Source of the DNA: AP-15 sp963777435
GTDB lineage: Bacteria > Pseudomonadota > Alphaproteobacteria > ATCC43930 > CGMCC-115725
Direction of reading: 5' to 3'
Length of the DNA stretch: 64,000 bases
Assembly (NCBI GenBank): GCA_963777435.1
Contig: CAVZQT010000002.1
Location: forward strand, 124,001-188,000
Made by a program: the position numbers and the translations under genes. Each line of letters opens with the position of its first letter. The first letter of the stretch is position 1. Positions 9,994 through 19,105 of the stretch are shown here, piece by piece. The notes below the pieces were generated by a model. It saw nothing but the letters and a program-made list of their open reading frames with translations, was not told the origin of the DNA and ran no database searches.

Positions 9994-10965
9994 CTACCAG
10001 CGGACCAGGCTTGCCCCCCAGCTGAGCCCGCCGCCCAACGCCTCCATCAAAACCAGATGTCCCGGCCGGATGCGGCCATCTCCAACAGCGGTCGCCAGCG
10101 CCAGCGGAATCGAGGCGGCGGAAGTGTTGGCGTGGCGGTCGATCGTCGAGACGATTTTTTCGGGCGAGAGACCAAGCTTGCGCGCGACCCCGTCAATGAT
10201 CCGGCTGTTGGCCTGGTGCGGCACCAGCCAGTCGATATCGGCGGCGGCGAGCGCGTTGGCGGTAAGCGCCTCCTCGATAGCTTCGCTGAGATGCTGCACC
10301 GCATGGCGGAAAACCTCGCGCCCTTCCATGCGCAGGTAGCCGGTACTTCCGGTCGAGGACGGACCGCCATCGACGTAGAGAATGTCGTATTGGCGGCCAT
10401 CAGAGTGCAGATGCGTCGACAGGATGCCGCGGCCGCGCGACCCGGGATCATCGATTGCCTTTAGCGCCAACGCACCGGCACCGTCGCCGAACAGCACGCA
10501 GGTGCCGCGATCCTTCCAGTCGAGAATCCGCGAGAAGGTCTCGGCTCCAATGACGAGCGCGGTGCGCGCCTGACCGAGCCGCAATGCGTTGTCGGCCACC
10601 GCCATCGCGAAGATGAACCCGGCGCAAACGGCTTGGATGTCGAACGCAGCGCCACGGTGCATGCCGAGGCGCGCCTGCACCCGGGTTGCGGTTGCCGGGA
10701 AGGTGTTGTCCGGGGTTGCGGTCGCTAAAACGATCAGATCGAGATCGCCGCCGCTCACCCCGGCATCGGCTAGGGCGCGCTGGGCGGCACGAACCGCCAA
10801 ATCCGACGTCATCTCGCCATCCGCCGCTACCCGGCGCTCGCTGATGCCAGTGCGCTGGCAAATCCACTCGTCGGACGTGTCGAGACGAGTGGCAAGCTCC
10901 TCGTTGGTAACAATACGCTCGGGCAGATAGCCGCCGCAGCCGATGACTTCGGAGCGCAATGCCAT
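9994..10965 (-). CDS. fabH: 3-oxoacyl-ACP synthase III
   Basis: Condenses acetyl-CoA with malonyl-ACP to start fatty-acid synthesis. 323 residues. Cys-His-Asn triad is visible: AVCAGF near residue 114, VPHQAN near 250, HANTSAAS near 280. The oxyanion and CoA-binding segments (RTGI, GDGAGAL) are intact. A TTG six bases upstream is also in frame; the ATG at 10965 (MALRSEV) gives the family N-terminus. The plsX stop, once its frameshift is repaired, is at 10973, so the genes are adjacent and probably one transcript with rpmF and yceD. Confidence 0.95.
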   Translation of the reverse strand: MALRSEVIGCGGYLPERIVTNEELATRLDTSDEWICQRTGISERRVAADGEMTSDLAVRAAQRALADAGVSGGDLDLIVLATATPDNTFPATATRVQARLGMHRGAAFDIQAVCAGFIFAMAVADNALRLGQARTALVIGAETFSRILDWKDRGTCVLFGDGAGALALKAIDDPGSRGRGILSTHLHSDGRQYDILYVDGGPSSTGSTGYLRMEGREVFRHAVQHLSEAIEEALTANALAAADIDWLVPHQANSRIIDGVARKLGLSPEKIVSTIDRHANTSAASIPLALATAVGDGRIRPGHLVLMEALGGGLSWGASLVRW

Positions 10966-10972
10966 GCCCAAG

Positions 10973-12023
10973 TTACAGCGTCGCGGGCTGGGGTGCGGCC
11001 GGCGTCGCCGGTTCGAGGCGCGCTAGATCGAACTCGGATCCTGTCGAGGAAACCATTCACCTTCATGTCGACCGCAACCCCGATCGCATGGGCAAAGCCC
11101 AACGCGTCGGTCGAACCGTGGCTCTTGACGGCGATGCCGCGCAGACCGAGGAAAACCGCGCCGTTGTAGCGGCGCGGGTCGATCCGCATCCGCAACTTAT
11201 GCAGCGCGTTGCGCGCGAAAAAATAACCGATCCGCGCGGACAGAGAATGCGCGAAGGCGCCCGCCAGGAACTCGCCAAATAACTTTGCGGTTCCTTCAGC
11301 CGTCTTGACCGCGATGTTCCCGGTGAAGCCGTCGGTGACGACGACATCGACCGTGCCGGCGGGGATGTCGTCACCTTCGATGAATCCGTAAAACCGGACC
11401 GGGCTCAGCGCATCGCGCAGGCGCAGGCTGGCGGCGCGGACCGCGTCGTTGCCCTTTTGGTCCTCGGAGCCGACATTGAGCAGCCCAACCGTCGGCTCGA
11501 CCAAACTCAACACGGTGCGGGCAAAGGCGTCACCCAAAAGCGCGAACTGCACCAGGTTTTCGGCATCGCATTCGACATTCGCACCGAGATCGAGCATGAC
11601 GCTCTCGCCGCGCCGGGTCGGAAAAAACGAGGCGATCGCCGGGCGGTCGATCCCCGGCAGGGTCTTCAAGACGAATTTCGCCATCGCCATCAAGGCTCCG
11701 GTGTTGCCGGCCGAGACGACACCGTCGGCAACACCGTCCGCAACTGCATCGATCGCCAGTCTCATGCTCGACTGACGTCCGGTGCGCAGCGCGATAGACG
11801 GTTTGTCGTCATCCATCACCATTTCGCTCGTATGGTGAAGCTCCACCGCTTGCGCGAGGCGTGGCAGCTTGGCGAGCAGCGGTCTCAGGGCGGCCTCGTT
11901 GCCGAACAGGATCAGGCGCAGACCGGGATGCCGCTGCAGAGCCATATCGGCCCCGCGCAGCACCATTTCGGGGGCCTGGGCGCCCCCCATCGCGTCGAGG
12001 GCTATTGTTAGTTCCTGGCTCAC
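10973..12023 (-). CDS. plsX: Phosphate acyltransferase PlsX, one +1 frameshift in the assembly
   Basis: Converts acyl-ACP to acyl-phosphate for PlsY, the first step of phospholipid synthesis; peripheral membrane enzyme. Restored length is 349 residues, typical. Motifs: LDAMGGxxAP at the N-terminus, SAGNTGALMA near residue 105, TDGFTGNIAVKT near 235, and HGSTDALGFAHAI near 300. Read literally the frame runs on into fabH and gives an abnormal 398-residue protein with an Arg/Ser/Pro-rich tail. Deleting one base in GAACTC at 11030-11035 gives the tail DRIRVDLARLEP and a TAA at 10973. ATG at 12023. Confidence 0.92.
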
Positions 12024-12054
12024 TGCTGCGCCGCCTCCCGTCGGCGCTGGGCTC

Positions 12055-12243
12055 TCAGCCGGTTTCAGACCGCTGGGTCACCACTTCGCGGCCATCGTAA
12101 TAGCCGCAGGCCTTGCACAGATGATGCGGGCGCTTCAGCTCGCCACAATTCGGGCACTCGGCATAGGACGCCGGCTTAAGCGAGTGATGCGAGCGCCGCA
12201 TGTTTCGGCGTGATGGCGAGGTTTTCTTCTTTGGAACGGCCAT
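12055..12243 (-). CDS. rpmF: 50S ribosomal protein L32
   Basis: 62-residue ribosomal protein. Starts MAVPKKKTSPSRRNMRRSHH, the family N-terminus. Carries the zinc-ribbon cysteines CPNCG...CKACG, so it is the zinc-binding (C+) form. Lies between yceD and plsX, the standard order in proteobacteria. Confidence 0.97.
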   Translation of the reverse strand: MAVPKKKTSPSRRNMRRSHHSLKPASYAECPNCGELKRPHHLCKACGYYDGREVVTQRSETG

Positions 12244-12342
12244 TGGCTACTCGGTTTTGGGGAACGCACTGCGTCTCAGGGTCTTAGCCAAAAACGCTGT
12301 CGGCAGCAACCCGCATCGGATTTTTCGCGACTGCACCACGCA

Positions 12343-12859
12343 TCAGGACTGCTTGGAGCGCAGGCGTCCTAGGGCGGCAAACGGACCGCCGTCGGCTTCC
12401 CTGGAATCTTCCATCTCGATCGCGGCGTCCGGCAGTCGTGGGAATTCCGGCAATGTCAGCGACAACTCCTGCGCCACTGCTTCACCAATATCGATTGCGT
12501 CGCTGGTCAACGGCTCGAACGCAGGTTCGTCGACATTGATCTCGATTTCGGCCTCCTCCTCTTTGAGCTGGCCGTAAAGCAGAGCGAATGTTTGGGTAAC
12601 TCGGCCCGGCACGGGTTCGAGCATCACGACGCAGTTTTGCGAGAACTCGGCATCGAAGCTCGCTTCGAGGCGAACCAGATCGCCACTACCGCGCTGCAAG
12701 GTCACCGCCGCAACCAGCTTATCGAGCGCAATGAGGTCGAAATCTTCGAGCTAGTTCTACGCGCTCCTCGGCTGTTGCCTCGATCTCCTGACGGTAGGGT
12801 TCGGAACCCAGCCGCGTCAGCGGAACAAGCCGCGAAAATTCTGGGGCGCCTCTACTCAT
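12343..12859 (-). CDS. yceD: YceD/DUF177 family protein, one +1 frameshift in the assembly
   Basis: Member of the DUF177 family found beside rpmF and linked to 23S rRNA maturation in other organisms. Two frames join into a 171-residue protein. The N-terminal part (EFSRLVPLTRLG...) starts at the ATG at 12859; the second part carries the family core with LVAAVTLQRGSGDLV and the conserved acidic C-terminal half. The slip is at GAAATC, 12739-12744. Removing one base gives ELARRFDLIALDKL without a gap. The start overlaps the stop of the upstream chaperone gene as ATGA. Confidence 0.85.
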
Positions 12860-13425
12860 CTATTACCCGCGCATGCACCCGGTCTCGGCGTCGACGCGTC
12901 CAGGTCCGGCGGTGGAAAGCGCACATCCCCATCGAGCAGTTCGTCGCCCGGCTGCCCCTCTAGTTGGCTCGCGGCTCGATAAACGTAATCACCAACCAGA
13001 TCGATCACGGCCGCCGATTCGCCGACCGTGCCAAAAAGGTTGCGCGCCAGCGCCGCGCTCAGCGCGCCATCACCGCGCTCCAGCCCTTCTTGATAAGCCC
13101 GGATTCGACCGTAAAAGCCTTGCGCCATTCGTTTCACATGGCGACCGACGCTCAGATCGCCGGTACCCATTTCCCGCAATCCGCGATCCATGTCCGCGAA
13201 CATCCTGTCAAAGAACGCCTGACAAACAGCTGTTGATCCGGGCTCCGATTTCAGCCGGTGGAGGTACAAAAAGGCGTGCAGGCAGATCAGCTCAAAACGC
13301 CCGTCGAGTGTGTCTGGAACACCGAACTCGGCAAAAAGCATAGGTTGCCGCGCTTGGGCCACGACCCGTTGGTAGGCGCGTTCTGCGGCTTCACGAACCG
13401 CTCTTTGTCGCGAAAAATAACTCAC
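12856..13425 (-). CDS. Ubiquinol-cytochrome c chaperone family protein (Cbp3/UQCC1-like)
   Basis: 189 residues with the Cbp3-type helical domain: the conserved ELICLHAFLYLHRL segment near residue 45 and ADMDRGLREMGTGDLSVGRHVKRM in the middle. The mitochondrial homologue helps cytochrome b synthesis and assembly of the bc1 complex; a similar role in the bacterium is inferred. No signal peptide. Its stop overlaps the yceD start by four bases (ATGA). It is divergent from bamE, 133 bases away, as in many alphaproteobacteria. Confidence 0.85.
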   Translation of the reverse strand: MSYFSRQRAVREAAERAYQRVVAQARQPMLFAEFGVPDTLDGRFELICLHAFLYLHRLKSEPGSTAVCQAFFDRMFADMDRGLREMGTGDLSVGRHVKRMAQGFYGRIRAYQEGLERGDGALSAALARNLFGTVGESAAVIDLVGDYVYRAASQLEGQPGDELLDGDVRFPPPDLDASTPRPGACAGNR

Positions 13426-13558
13426 TCGGCCACGCTCCGGCCATCGGCGGCGTTGACAACCAACGCCCCTGCGCTAAAGCTACCGGCAAGATTGGGCGCG
13501 ACCGCGCCGGTTTCAACACAAAGCCAGCTTGCCTCACCCTGCACTTCTCGACCGAGCC

Positions 13559-14062
13559 ATGCGTGTTCTGCGAAATTCACCGATAGTCGCCGCGATCAGC
13601 GCCGCGGTCGCGCTCTCCGCTTGCTCGACCATGGTCGAGCAGCGAGGCAACTTGCCCCCTTCAGACGAGATGGCTCAGATCCATCCTGGTAAGACAACGA
13701 AGGATCAAGTCGTCAAGATATTAGGCACGCCGTCAAGCGTCGGTGTCTTCGACGACAAGAATTGGTATTACATAAGCTCGCGGACGAAACAGTTCGCGTT
13801 TTTCAAGCCGCAAGTGACGGATCAACAGGTATTTGTTGTCATGTTCAACAAAGACGGAATTGTCAAAGCCGTCGGTCACAAAACATTACAGGATGGAGAG
13901 GAGGTCGTCCCGGTCGCACGGGTCACGCCGGCTCCCGGCCGGGAATTGACCTTCCTCGAACAGTTGATCGGCAATCTCGGCAAGTTCAACGGCGGTGGAG
14001 GTGGCGAAACTGGCGGGGCCGGTGCACGGCCCGCTGGTCCAAGCCCGTACAGCAGCGAGTAA
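13559..14062 (+). CDS. bamE: Outer membrane assembly lipoprotein BamE
   Basis: Small lipoprotein of the BAM complex that inserts beta-barrel proteins in the outer membrane. The chosen ATG at 13559 (MRVLRNSPIV) is directly followed by a lipoprotein signal peptide with lipobox LSAC; an upstream in-frame ATG at 13529 would add ten residues before it. The SmpA/OmlA domain has the diagnostic HPGKTTKDQVVKILGTPS near residue 45 and NWYYISSRT after it. The last 40 residues are Gly- and Pro-rich. 167 residues. Convergent with hppA. Confidence 0.9.
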   Translation: MRVLRNSPIVAAISAAVALSACSTMVEQRGNLPPSDEMAQIHPGKTTKDQVVKILGTPSSVGVFDDKNWYYISSRTKQFAFFKPQVTDQQVFVVMFNKDGIVKAVGHKTLQDGEEVVPVARVTPAPGRELTFLEQLIGNLGKFNGGGGGETGGAGARPAGPSPYSSE

Positions 14063-14087
14063 TACAGCCGGGCGGCACTCGCGCTGC

Positions 14088-16220
14088 TTAGCCTCCCCAC
14101 CATTTTGCGATGATCGCGAGCAAAAGCAGCGCCACAATATTGGTGATCTTGATCATCGGATTGACCGCCGGGCCGGCGGTGTCTTTGTAGGGGTCGCCGA
14201 CGGTATCACCGGTCACCGCGGCCTTGTGCGGCTCTGAGCCCTTGCCGCCGTGATGACCTTCCTCGATGTACTTTTTTGCATTGTCCCAGGCGCCGCCGCC
14301 GGAGGTCATCGAAATCGCGACAAAGATCCCGGTCACGATCGTGCCGAGCAGCATCGCGCCCAGCGCGCTGAACCCGGCCGCTTGCCCTGCGATTGCCGCA
14401 ACCACCAAATACAACGCGATCGGCGCCAATACCGGCAGCAGCGATGGCACGATCATCTCTCGGATCGCCGCGCGGGTCAGCATATCGACGGCGAGGCCGT
14501 AATCAGGCTTAGCGCGGCCTTCCATGATCCCGGGGATCTCGCGGAATTGACGGCGCACCTCGACCACAACCGAGCCGGCGGCACGCCCGACCGCTGTCAT
14601 GCCCATCGAGCCGAACAGGTAGGGCAGCAAACCGCCGATAAAGAGGCCGATGACAACAAACGGGTCTTGCAGCGCGAAATGCACGTCGAGCTTCGGGAAA
14701 TAGTGCCGAAGATCTTCAGTATAAGCGGCAAACAGCACCAGCGAGGCGAGGCCGGCGGAGCCGATGGCGTAGCCTTTGGTGACCGCCTTGGTTGTGTTGC
14801 CGACTGCGTCGAGCGCATCGGTCGTGCGCCTCACTTCGCGCGGCAGATCGGCCATCTCGGCAATGCCGCCGGCATTGTCGGTCACCGGTCCATAGGCGTC
14901 GAGCGCGATGATCATGCCGGCCAAAGCGAGCATGGTCGTGGCCGCGACGCCGATGCCGAACAATCCGCCGATCAGGAACGACGCGATAATGCCGACGCAG
15001 ATCACGACCACCGGCAAGGCGGTCGCTTCCATCGACACGGCGAGGCCCTGGATCACATTCGTGCCGTGCCCGGTCGTCGAGCTTTGCGCGATGCTGCGCA
15101 CCGGCCGAAATTCGGTCGCGGTGTAATATTCGGTGATCCAAACGATAAAGCCGGTGACCAATAGTCCAACGATCGCGCACAGCCACAGACCTAACCCGGT
15201 AACCGAAGCGCCCGTGGTCATCGTCAGCGGTTGAGAAAAGCCAAACAGCCAATTGATGACCAGCGCGATGGCGCCGATCGACAAAATCCCGGTGGCGATC
15301 AGCCCCTTGTACAGCGCTTTCATGATGCCGTTGTCGGCGCCGAGCCGGACAAAGTATGTGCCGATAACCGAAGTCACGATGCATGCGGCGCCGATTACCA
15401 ATGGCAACAGCAGCATTTTGTCGCGCAATTCCATTGATCCGCCAGGTGCCGGCGCGAAAAAGATCGCGGCCAGCAGCATCGTCGCGACGATCGTCACGAC
15501 ATAGGTCTCAAATAGATCGGCCGCCATGCCGGCGCAGTCTCCAACATTGTCGCCGACATTGTCGGCGATGACCGCAGGGTTGCGCGGATCATCTTCCGGA
15601 ATGCCGGCCTCGATCTTGCCAACGAGATCGGCGCCGACATCGGCCCCCTTGGTGAAGATGCCGCCGCCAAGCCGGGCAAAGATCGAGATCAGCGAGGCGC
15701 CAAAGCTCAACCCGACCATCGCTTCCAGCACCGGGCGCAAATCGACGCCGCCGGCGGTCGCGCGCATGATGAAGTAGTAAATCGACACACCAAGCAAAGC
15801 GAGCCCGACCACCAATAGACCCGTTACCGCTCCTGCCTTGAAAGCGATCCCGAGCCCCGGTCGCAGACCGCCGCGCGCCGCCTGAGCGGTGCGCACATTG
15901 GCCCGCACCGACACGTTCATGCCGATATAACCGGCTGTTCCCGACAATACGGCACCGATCAGATAGCCGATCGCGACGCGCCAACCGAGCAACACGCCGA
16001 GGATGATTAGGATAACGACGCCAACGACAGCCACGGCGCGGTATTGGCGGTTCAGATAGGCGCGGGCGCCGACCTGCACCGCACCGGAGATCTCTTGCAT
16101 CCGGGCCGATCCGGCATTGGCGCTCAACACCTGCCGGCTGGTCACCAGACCATAGACCAGGGCCAGGACACCGCAGCCGATCACGACGTAGTAATATGCG
16201 TTAGCCATCCAGGAGCTCAC
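14088..16220 (-). CDS. hppA: Membrane-bound proton-translocating pyrophosphatase
   Basis: 710-residue integral membrane pump of about 16 helices that couples hydrolysis of pyrophosphate to proton export. The catalytic acidic motif DNVGDNVGDCAG lies near residue 220. The segment GNTTKAVTKG near residue 460 has Lys where potassium-dependent enzymes have Ala, so this is predicted to be the potassium-independent H+-pumping type (family knowledge). A second acidic site, GDTVGDPYKDTAGPA, is at the C-terminus. ATG at 16220. The gene sits downstream of thiL, a frequent alphaproteobacterial order. Confidence 0.95.
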   Translation of the reverse strand: MSSWMANAYYYVVIGCGVLALVYGLVTSRQVLSANAGSARMQEISGAVQVGARAYLNRQYRAVAVVGVVILIILGVLLGWRVAIGYLIGAVLSGTAGYIGMNVSVRANVRTAQAARGGLRPGLGIAFKAGAVTGLLVVGLALLGVSIYYFIMRATAGGVDLRPVLEAMVGLSFGASLISIFARLGGGIFTKGADVGADLVGKIEAGIPEDDPRNPAVIADNVGDNVGDCAGMAADLFETYVVTIVATMLLAAIFFAPAPGGSMELRDKMLLLPLVIGAACIVTSVIGTYFVRLGADNGIMKALYKGLIATGILSIGAIALVINWLFGFSQPLTMTTGASVTGLGLWLCAIVGLLVTGFIVWITEYYTATEFRPVRSIAQSSTTGHGTNVIQGLAVSMEATALPVVVICVGIIASFLIGGLFGIGVAATTMLALAGMIIALDAYGPVTDNAGGIAEMADLPREVRRTTDALDAVGNTTKAVTKGYAIGSAGLASLVLFAAYTEDLRHYFPKLDVHFALQDPFVVIGLFIGGLLPYLFGSMGMTAVGRAAGSVVVEVRRQFREIPGIMEGRAKPDYGLAVDMLTRAAIREMIVPSLLPVLAPIALYLVVAAIAGQAAGFSALGAMLLGTIVTGIFVAISMTSGGGAWDNAKKYIEEGHHGGKGSEPHKAAVTGDTVGDPYKDTAGPAVNPMIKITNIVALLLLAIIAKWWGG

Positions 16221-16355
16221 GATCAGCGAATTCGGAAACCTCCGCTACCCGGGCTGGGCAGATCGGGGCGGCGGAACATGGCAGAAGCGTATTCCTTGGG
16301 CAACAGCGCAGCAAGCCAGAGCAATCCACCGCATCGGCTGCTATTCAGCCGCGGA

Positions 16356-17354
16356 TCAGAAGTGCCGGTAGCCGGCGGTCTCAACGGTGACCTCGGAACC
16401 AGTCGCATCGACCAGCCGTACACCCCGGCCGGTCTCGATCTTGCCGATCCTTGTGAGAGGCATGCCGAGCCGCTTTCCGATGCAGCGGACCGTTTCTTCC
16501 ACTCCCTGGGCTGCTGTGAACAACAGCTCGTAATCGTCACCGCCGGTCGCCAATCGCGCGGCGACCTCCGGTTCGATGGCCACGACGTGACGCGCCGCCG
16601 CCGACATCGGCAATGATTGCAACTCGACCATCGCGGCGACATGCGAGGTATCGCAGATGTGACCGAGATCGGCGAGAACCCCGTCGGAAACGTCGATCAT
16701 GGCATGCGCGGTTCCGGCGAGCGCCGGCCCCAAAGCGACCCGCGGTTCGGGAAGCTGAAATCGCCCGATCAATTGGCTACGATCTTCGCCTGAAAGCTGC
16801 GGATAGCCGCCGCGCAAGACGGCGAGCCCGAGATAGGCATCGCCGATGGTCCCCGATACCCACAAATCGTCGCCGCGTTGAGCGCCGCTGCGGCGAACTT
16901 CCGCCCCGGCTGCAACCTCGCCGATTGCCGTCAGTGAAAGCGCTGCCGGCCCCGGCGTGGAAACCGAATCCCCGCCCAGCAAAGAAACGCCAAAGAGCCG
17001 CTGATCCTCGGCGAGCCCGCGGGCGAAGGCTTCGACCCAGCCGGCTCCGAGCGACGTCGGTAATGCCGTCGTCAGCAGGTAATGCAACGGCTGCGCGGCC
17101 ATAGCCGCCAGATCCGACAGATTGACCCGCAGCAGCTTCTTGGCGACCAGATCGGGCGGGTCATCGACGAGGAAATGCACGCCGGCGACGATCGCATCGG
17201 CGGTCATCACGAGCCTGTACCCGCTGCGGCACTCGACCAACGCAGCGTCGTCGAGCAGCCCCAGGCCACCCGGGCCGGCGAGCGGCGCAAAGTAGCGGCT
17301 AATGCGCTCGAACTCGCCCAGCTCTTGGTTCGCGGAGGCCGCACACTCGACCAT
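16356..17354 (-). CDS. thiL: Thiamine-monophosphate kinase
   Basis: Phosphorylates thiamine monophosphate to thiamine diphosphate, the coenzyme used by the three ThDP enzymes in this window. 332 residues. AIR-synthase-like fold: GLLDDAALV near residue 33 for Mg-ATP, TADAIVAGVHF near 52, LGGDSVSTPG near 127 and MIDVSDGVLADLGH near 220. Starts five bases after the nusB stop on the same strand, so nusB and thiL are probably co-transcribed. Confidence 0.93.
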   Translation of the reverse strand: MVECAASANQELGEFERISRYFAPLAGPGGLGLLDDAALVECRSGYRLVMTADAIVAGVHFLVDDPPDLVAKKLLRVNLSDLAAMAAQPLHYLLTTALPTSLGAGWVEAFARGLAEDQRLFGVSLLGGDSVSTPGPAALSLTAIGEVAAGAEVRRSGAQRGDDLWVSGTIGDAYLGLAVLRGGYPQLSGEDRSQLIGRFQLPEPRVALGPALAGTAHAMIDVSDGVLADLGHICDTSHVAAMVELQSLPMSAAARHVVAIEPEVAARLATGGDDYELLFTAAQGVEETVRCIGKRLGMPLTRIGKIETGRGVRLVDATGSEVTVETAGYRHF

Positions 17355-17359
17355 GACGA

Positions 17360-17857
17360 CTACATATCGGTCGGTCGCAGGCTGCGGCCCAGCCGATCGA
17401 GGACACCATTGGCCAGCGCCGGTTCCTTCCCGGTAAAGAAGGCGTGCGCGATCGAGGTGTATTCGCTTATCGACACGCGCGCCGGGACGTCAGGCCGATG
17501 CAGCAATTCCCAGGCGCCGGCGCGCAGGATTGCGCGCAGCACCGAATCGAGTCGCGCCAACGGCCAATCCTCCACCAGGGCGGCGGAAATATCAGCGTCG
17601 AGCCGCTCCTGATCGGCCGCCACGCCGCGCACGATGTCCGCGAAAAACGCTGGGTCGGCCTCGGCCAATTGGTCGCCCTCGATTTCCTGGCCGAGCCGGT
17701 AATTGGCAAACTCGCGAATGACTGCTTCGGCGGCGAGCGCCGGGTTCAGTTCAAGCTGATAGAGCGCCTGCACCGCGGCCAGCCGCGCTACGGTGCGTCG
17801 CCGTCCTCCGAGCCGCGGCCGTCCGGCGCCGGTCGTATCGTCGCTTGCGGTATTCAT
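17360..17857 (-). CDS. nusB: Transcription antitermination protein NusB
   Basis: Binds boxA RNA with NusE/S10 in rRNA antitermination. 165 residues. All-helical NusB fold with RRTVARLAAVQALYQLE at the N-terminus and ILRAGAWELLHRPDVPARVSISEY in the second half, which are family hallmarks. Lies between ribH and thiL, the usual place in alphaproteobacteria. Confidence 0.94.
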   Translation of the reverse strand: MNTASDDTTGAGRPRLGGRRRTVARLAAVQALYQLELNPALAAEAVIREFANYRLGQEIEGDQLAEADPAFFADIVRGVAADQERLDADISAALVEDWPLARLDSVLRAILRAGAWELLHRPDVPARVSISEYTSIAHAFFTGKEPALANGVLDRLGRSLRPTDM

Positions 17858-17875
17858 GCCGTGTTCATCCGGCGC

Positions 17876-18322
17876 TCATCCGCCGCCCGGGGCAAAGCGC
17901 CGCTTCAGCTCGATGATGGCAAGACAGGCGCGCACCGCGGCCCCTGCGTGGTCGCGACCCTCGGGGGCGGCGCGCGCCAATGCCTGCGCTTCGTTTTCGC
18001 AGGTCAGGATGCCGTAGCCGATCGCAAGTCCGTCGCGAACCGCGAGATCCTGCAAACCGCGCGCACTCTCGGAGCAGATGTGGTCGTAGTGCGTGGTCTC
18101 GCCGCGAATGACGCAGCCGAGCGCCACATAGCCGTCGAACCGGTCACTCGCTCTGGCTACGAGACCGATCGCCGCCGGTATCTCGAACGAGCCCGGGACC
18201 TGGACTATCTCGTGGCTGGCCCCGCCCGCGGTCAGCGCCTGCTCGGCCCCGCGCCGTAACAAAGCGGCGATATGGGCGTAATAGGGGGCTTCGACGACGA
18301 GGAGGTGGGGGGATCGAGTCAT
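17876..18322 (-). CDS. ribH: 6,7-dimethyl-8-ribityllumazine synthase
   Basis: Penultimate step of riboflavin synthesis: joins the pyrimidine dione with dihydroxybutanone phosphate. 148 residues. Motifs: VPGSFEIPAAI near residue 40, ALGCVIRGETTHYDHI near 67 with the catalytic His, and GILTCENEAQAL near 105. The start overlaps the ribE stop as ATGA, so synthesis of the two enzymes is coupled. Confidence 0.95.
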   Translation of the reverse strand: MTRSPHLLVVEAPYYAHIAALLRRGAEQALTAGGASHEIVQVPGSFEIPAAIGLVARASDRFDGYVALGCVIRGETTHYDHICSESARGLQDLAVRDGLAIGYGILTCENEAQALARAAPEGRDHAGAAVRACLAIIELKRRFAPGGG

Positions 18323-18936
18323 GCTGCTGCGCCGGCCGGGAGAGCGGGCGCCGCGGCACCCAAGAGCCGGGCCACATAGCGGGCGATCATGTCGATCTCC
18401 AGGTTCATCTGCTGTCCCGGCTGGGCGTCACTGAAGGTCGTGCAGGCAAGCGTATGCGGGACAATATTGACCCCAAACCGATTGCCCGCCACCTCGTTGA
18501 CGGTCAGGCTGACGCCGTCGAGCGTCACCGAGCCCTTGGCCGCGACAAACGGCATCAGTGGCTCGGGCGCCGCGAAGACAAAACGAACCGACTCGGCTTC
18601 CGACCGCCGCTCGACAATTGTGGCCAGCCCATCGACGTGGCCGGAGACGAGATGGCCGCCCAATTCGTCGCCGAGCCGCAAGGCCTGCTCGAGATTGACG
18701 CGGGCGCCCTCGGCCCAGCCGCCGATTGTAGTACGCGTCAGGGTTTCGGCCGAGGCCTGAACCGTAAAGACGCCCTCTTCGACCGCGATCACGGTCAGAC
18801 AAGGGCCCGAACACGCGATCGACGCGCCGATTGCGATTGCCGCCGTGTCGAACTGCGTGGCGATGGTCAGCTCGGCCAGCGCGTCCAGCCGGATCCGCCG
18901 CACGCGGCCGATATCGGTAATGATGCCGGTAAACAT
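18319..18936 (-). CDS. ribE: Riboflavin synthase, alpha chain
   Basis: Dismutates two lumazine molecules to riboflavin and the pyrimidine dione. 205 residues with two tandem lumazine-binding barrels: N-terminal MFTGIITDIGRVRRI and GASIACSGPCLTV, then GHLVSGHVDGLA and KGSVTLDGVSLTVNEV in the second. Trimer former by family knowledge. ATG at 18936. I looked for an FMN riboswitch in the upstream 170 bases and saw none of its conserved core. No ribD is attached here. Confidence 0.94.
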   Translation of the reverse strand: MFTGIITDIGRVRRIRLDALAELTIATQFDTAAIAIGASIACSGPCLTVIAVEEGVFTVQASAETLTRTTIGGWAEGARVNLEQALRLGDELGGHLVSGHVDGLATIVERRSEAESVRFVFAAPEPLMPFVAAKGSVTLDGVSLTVNEVAGNRFGVNIVPHTLACTTFSDAQPGQQMNLEIDMIARYVARLLGAAAPALPAGAAA

Positions 18937-19105
18937 GGCAGTGAGGTTAAGGGTCCGGGGGCCGATTTACCAGCCGCCTTTCCATCGCGCACGGGCGGCC
19001 GTACACCGGCGCCAGCAACGACTTTCTCGCGTTGGTCGGCGGCCTCCCGTTGAGGCGCCAGTTTTCGAGGAGGCGGCGGTCGCTGATCACCCGCCTTGGC
19101 GAGGA

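Noticed and set aside
18937..19105. Possible FMN riboswitch upstream of ribE
   Set aside because: The conserved RFN core segments are not visible on the minus strand.
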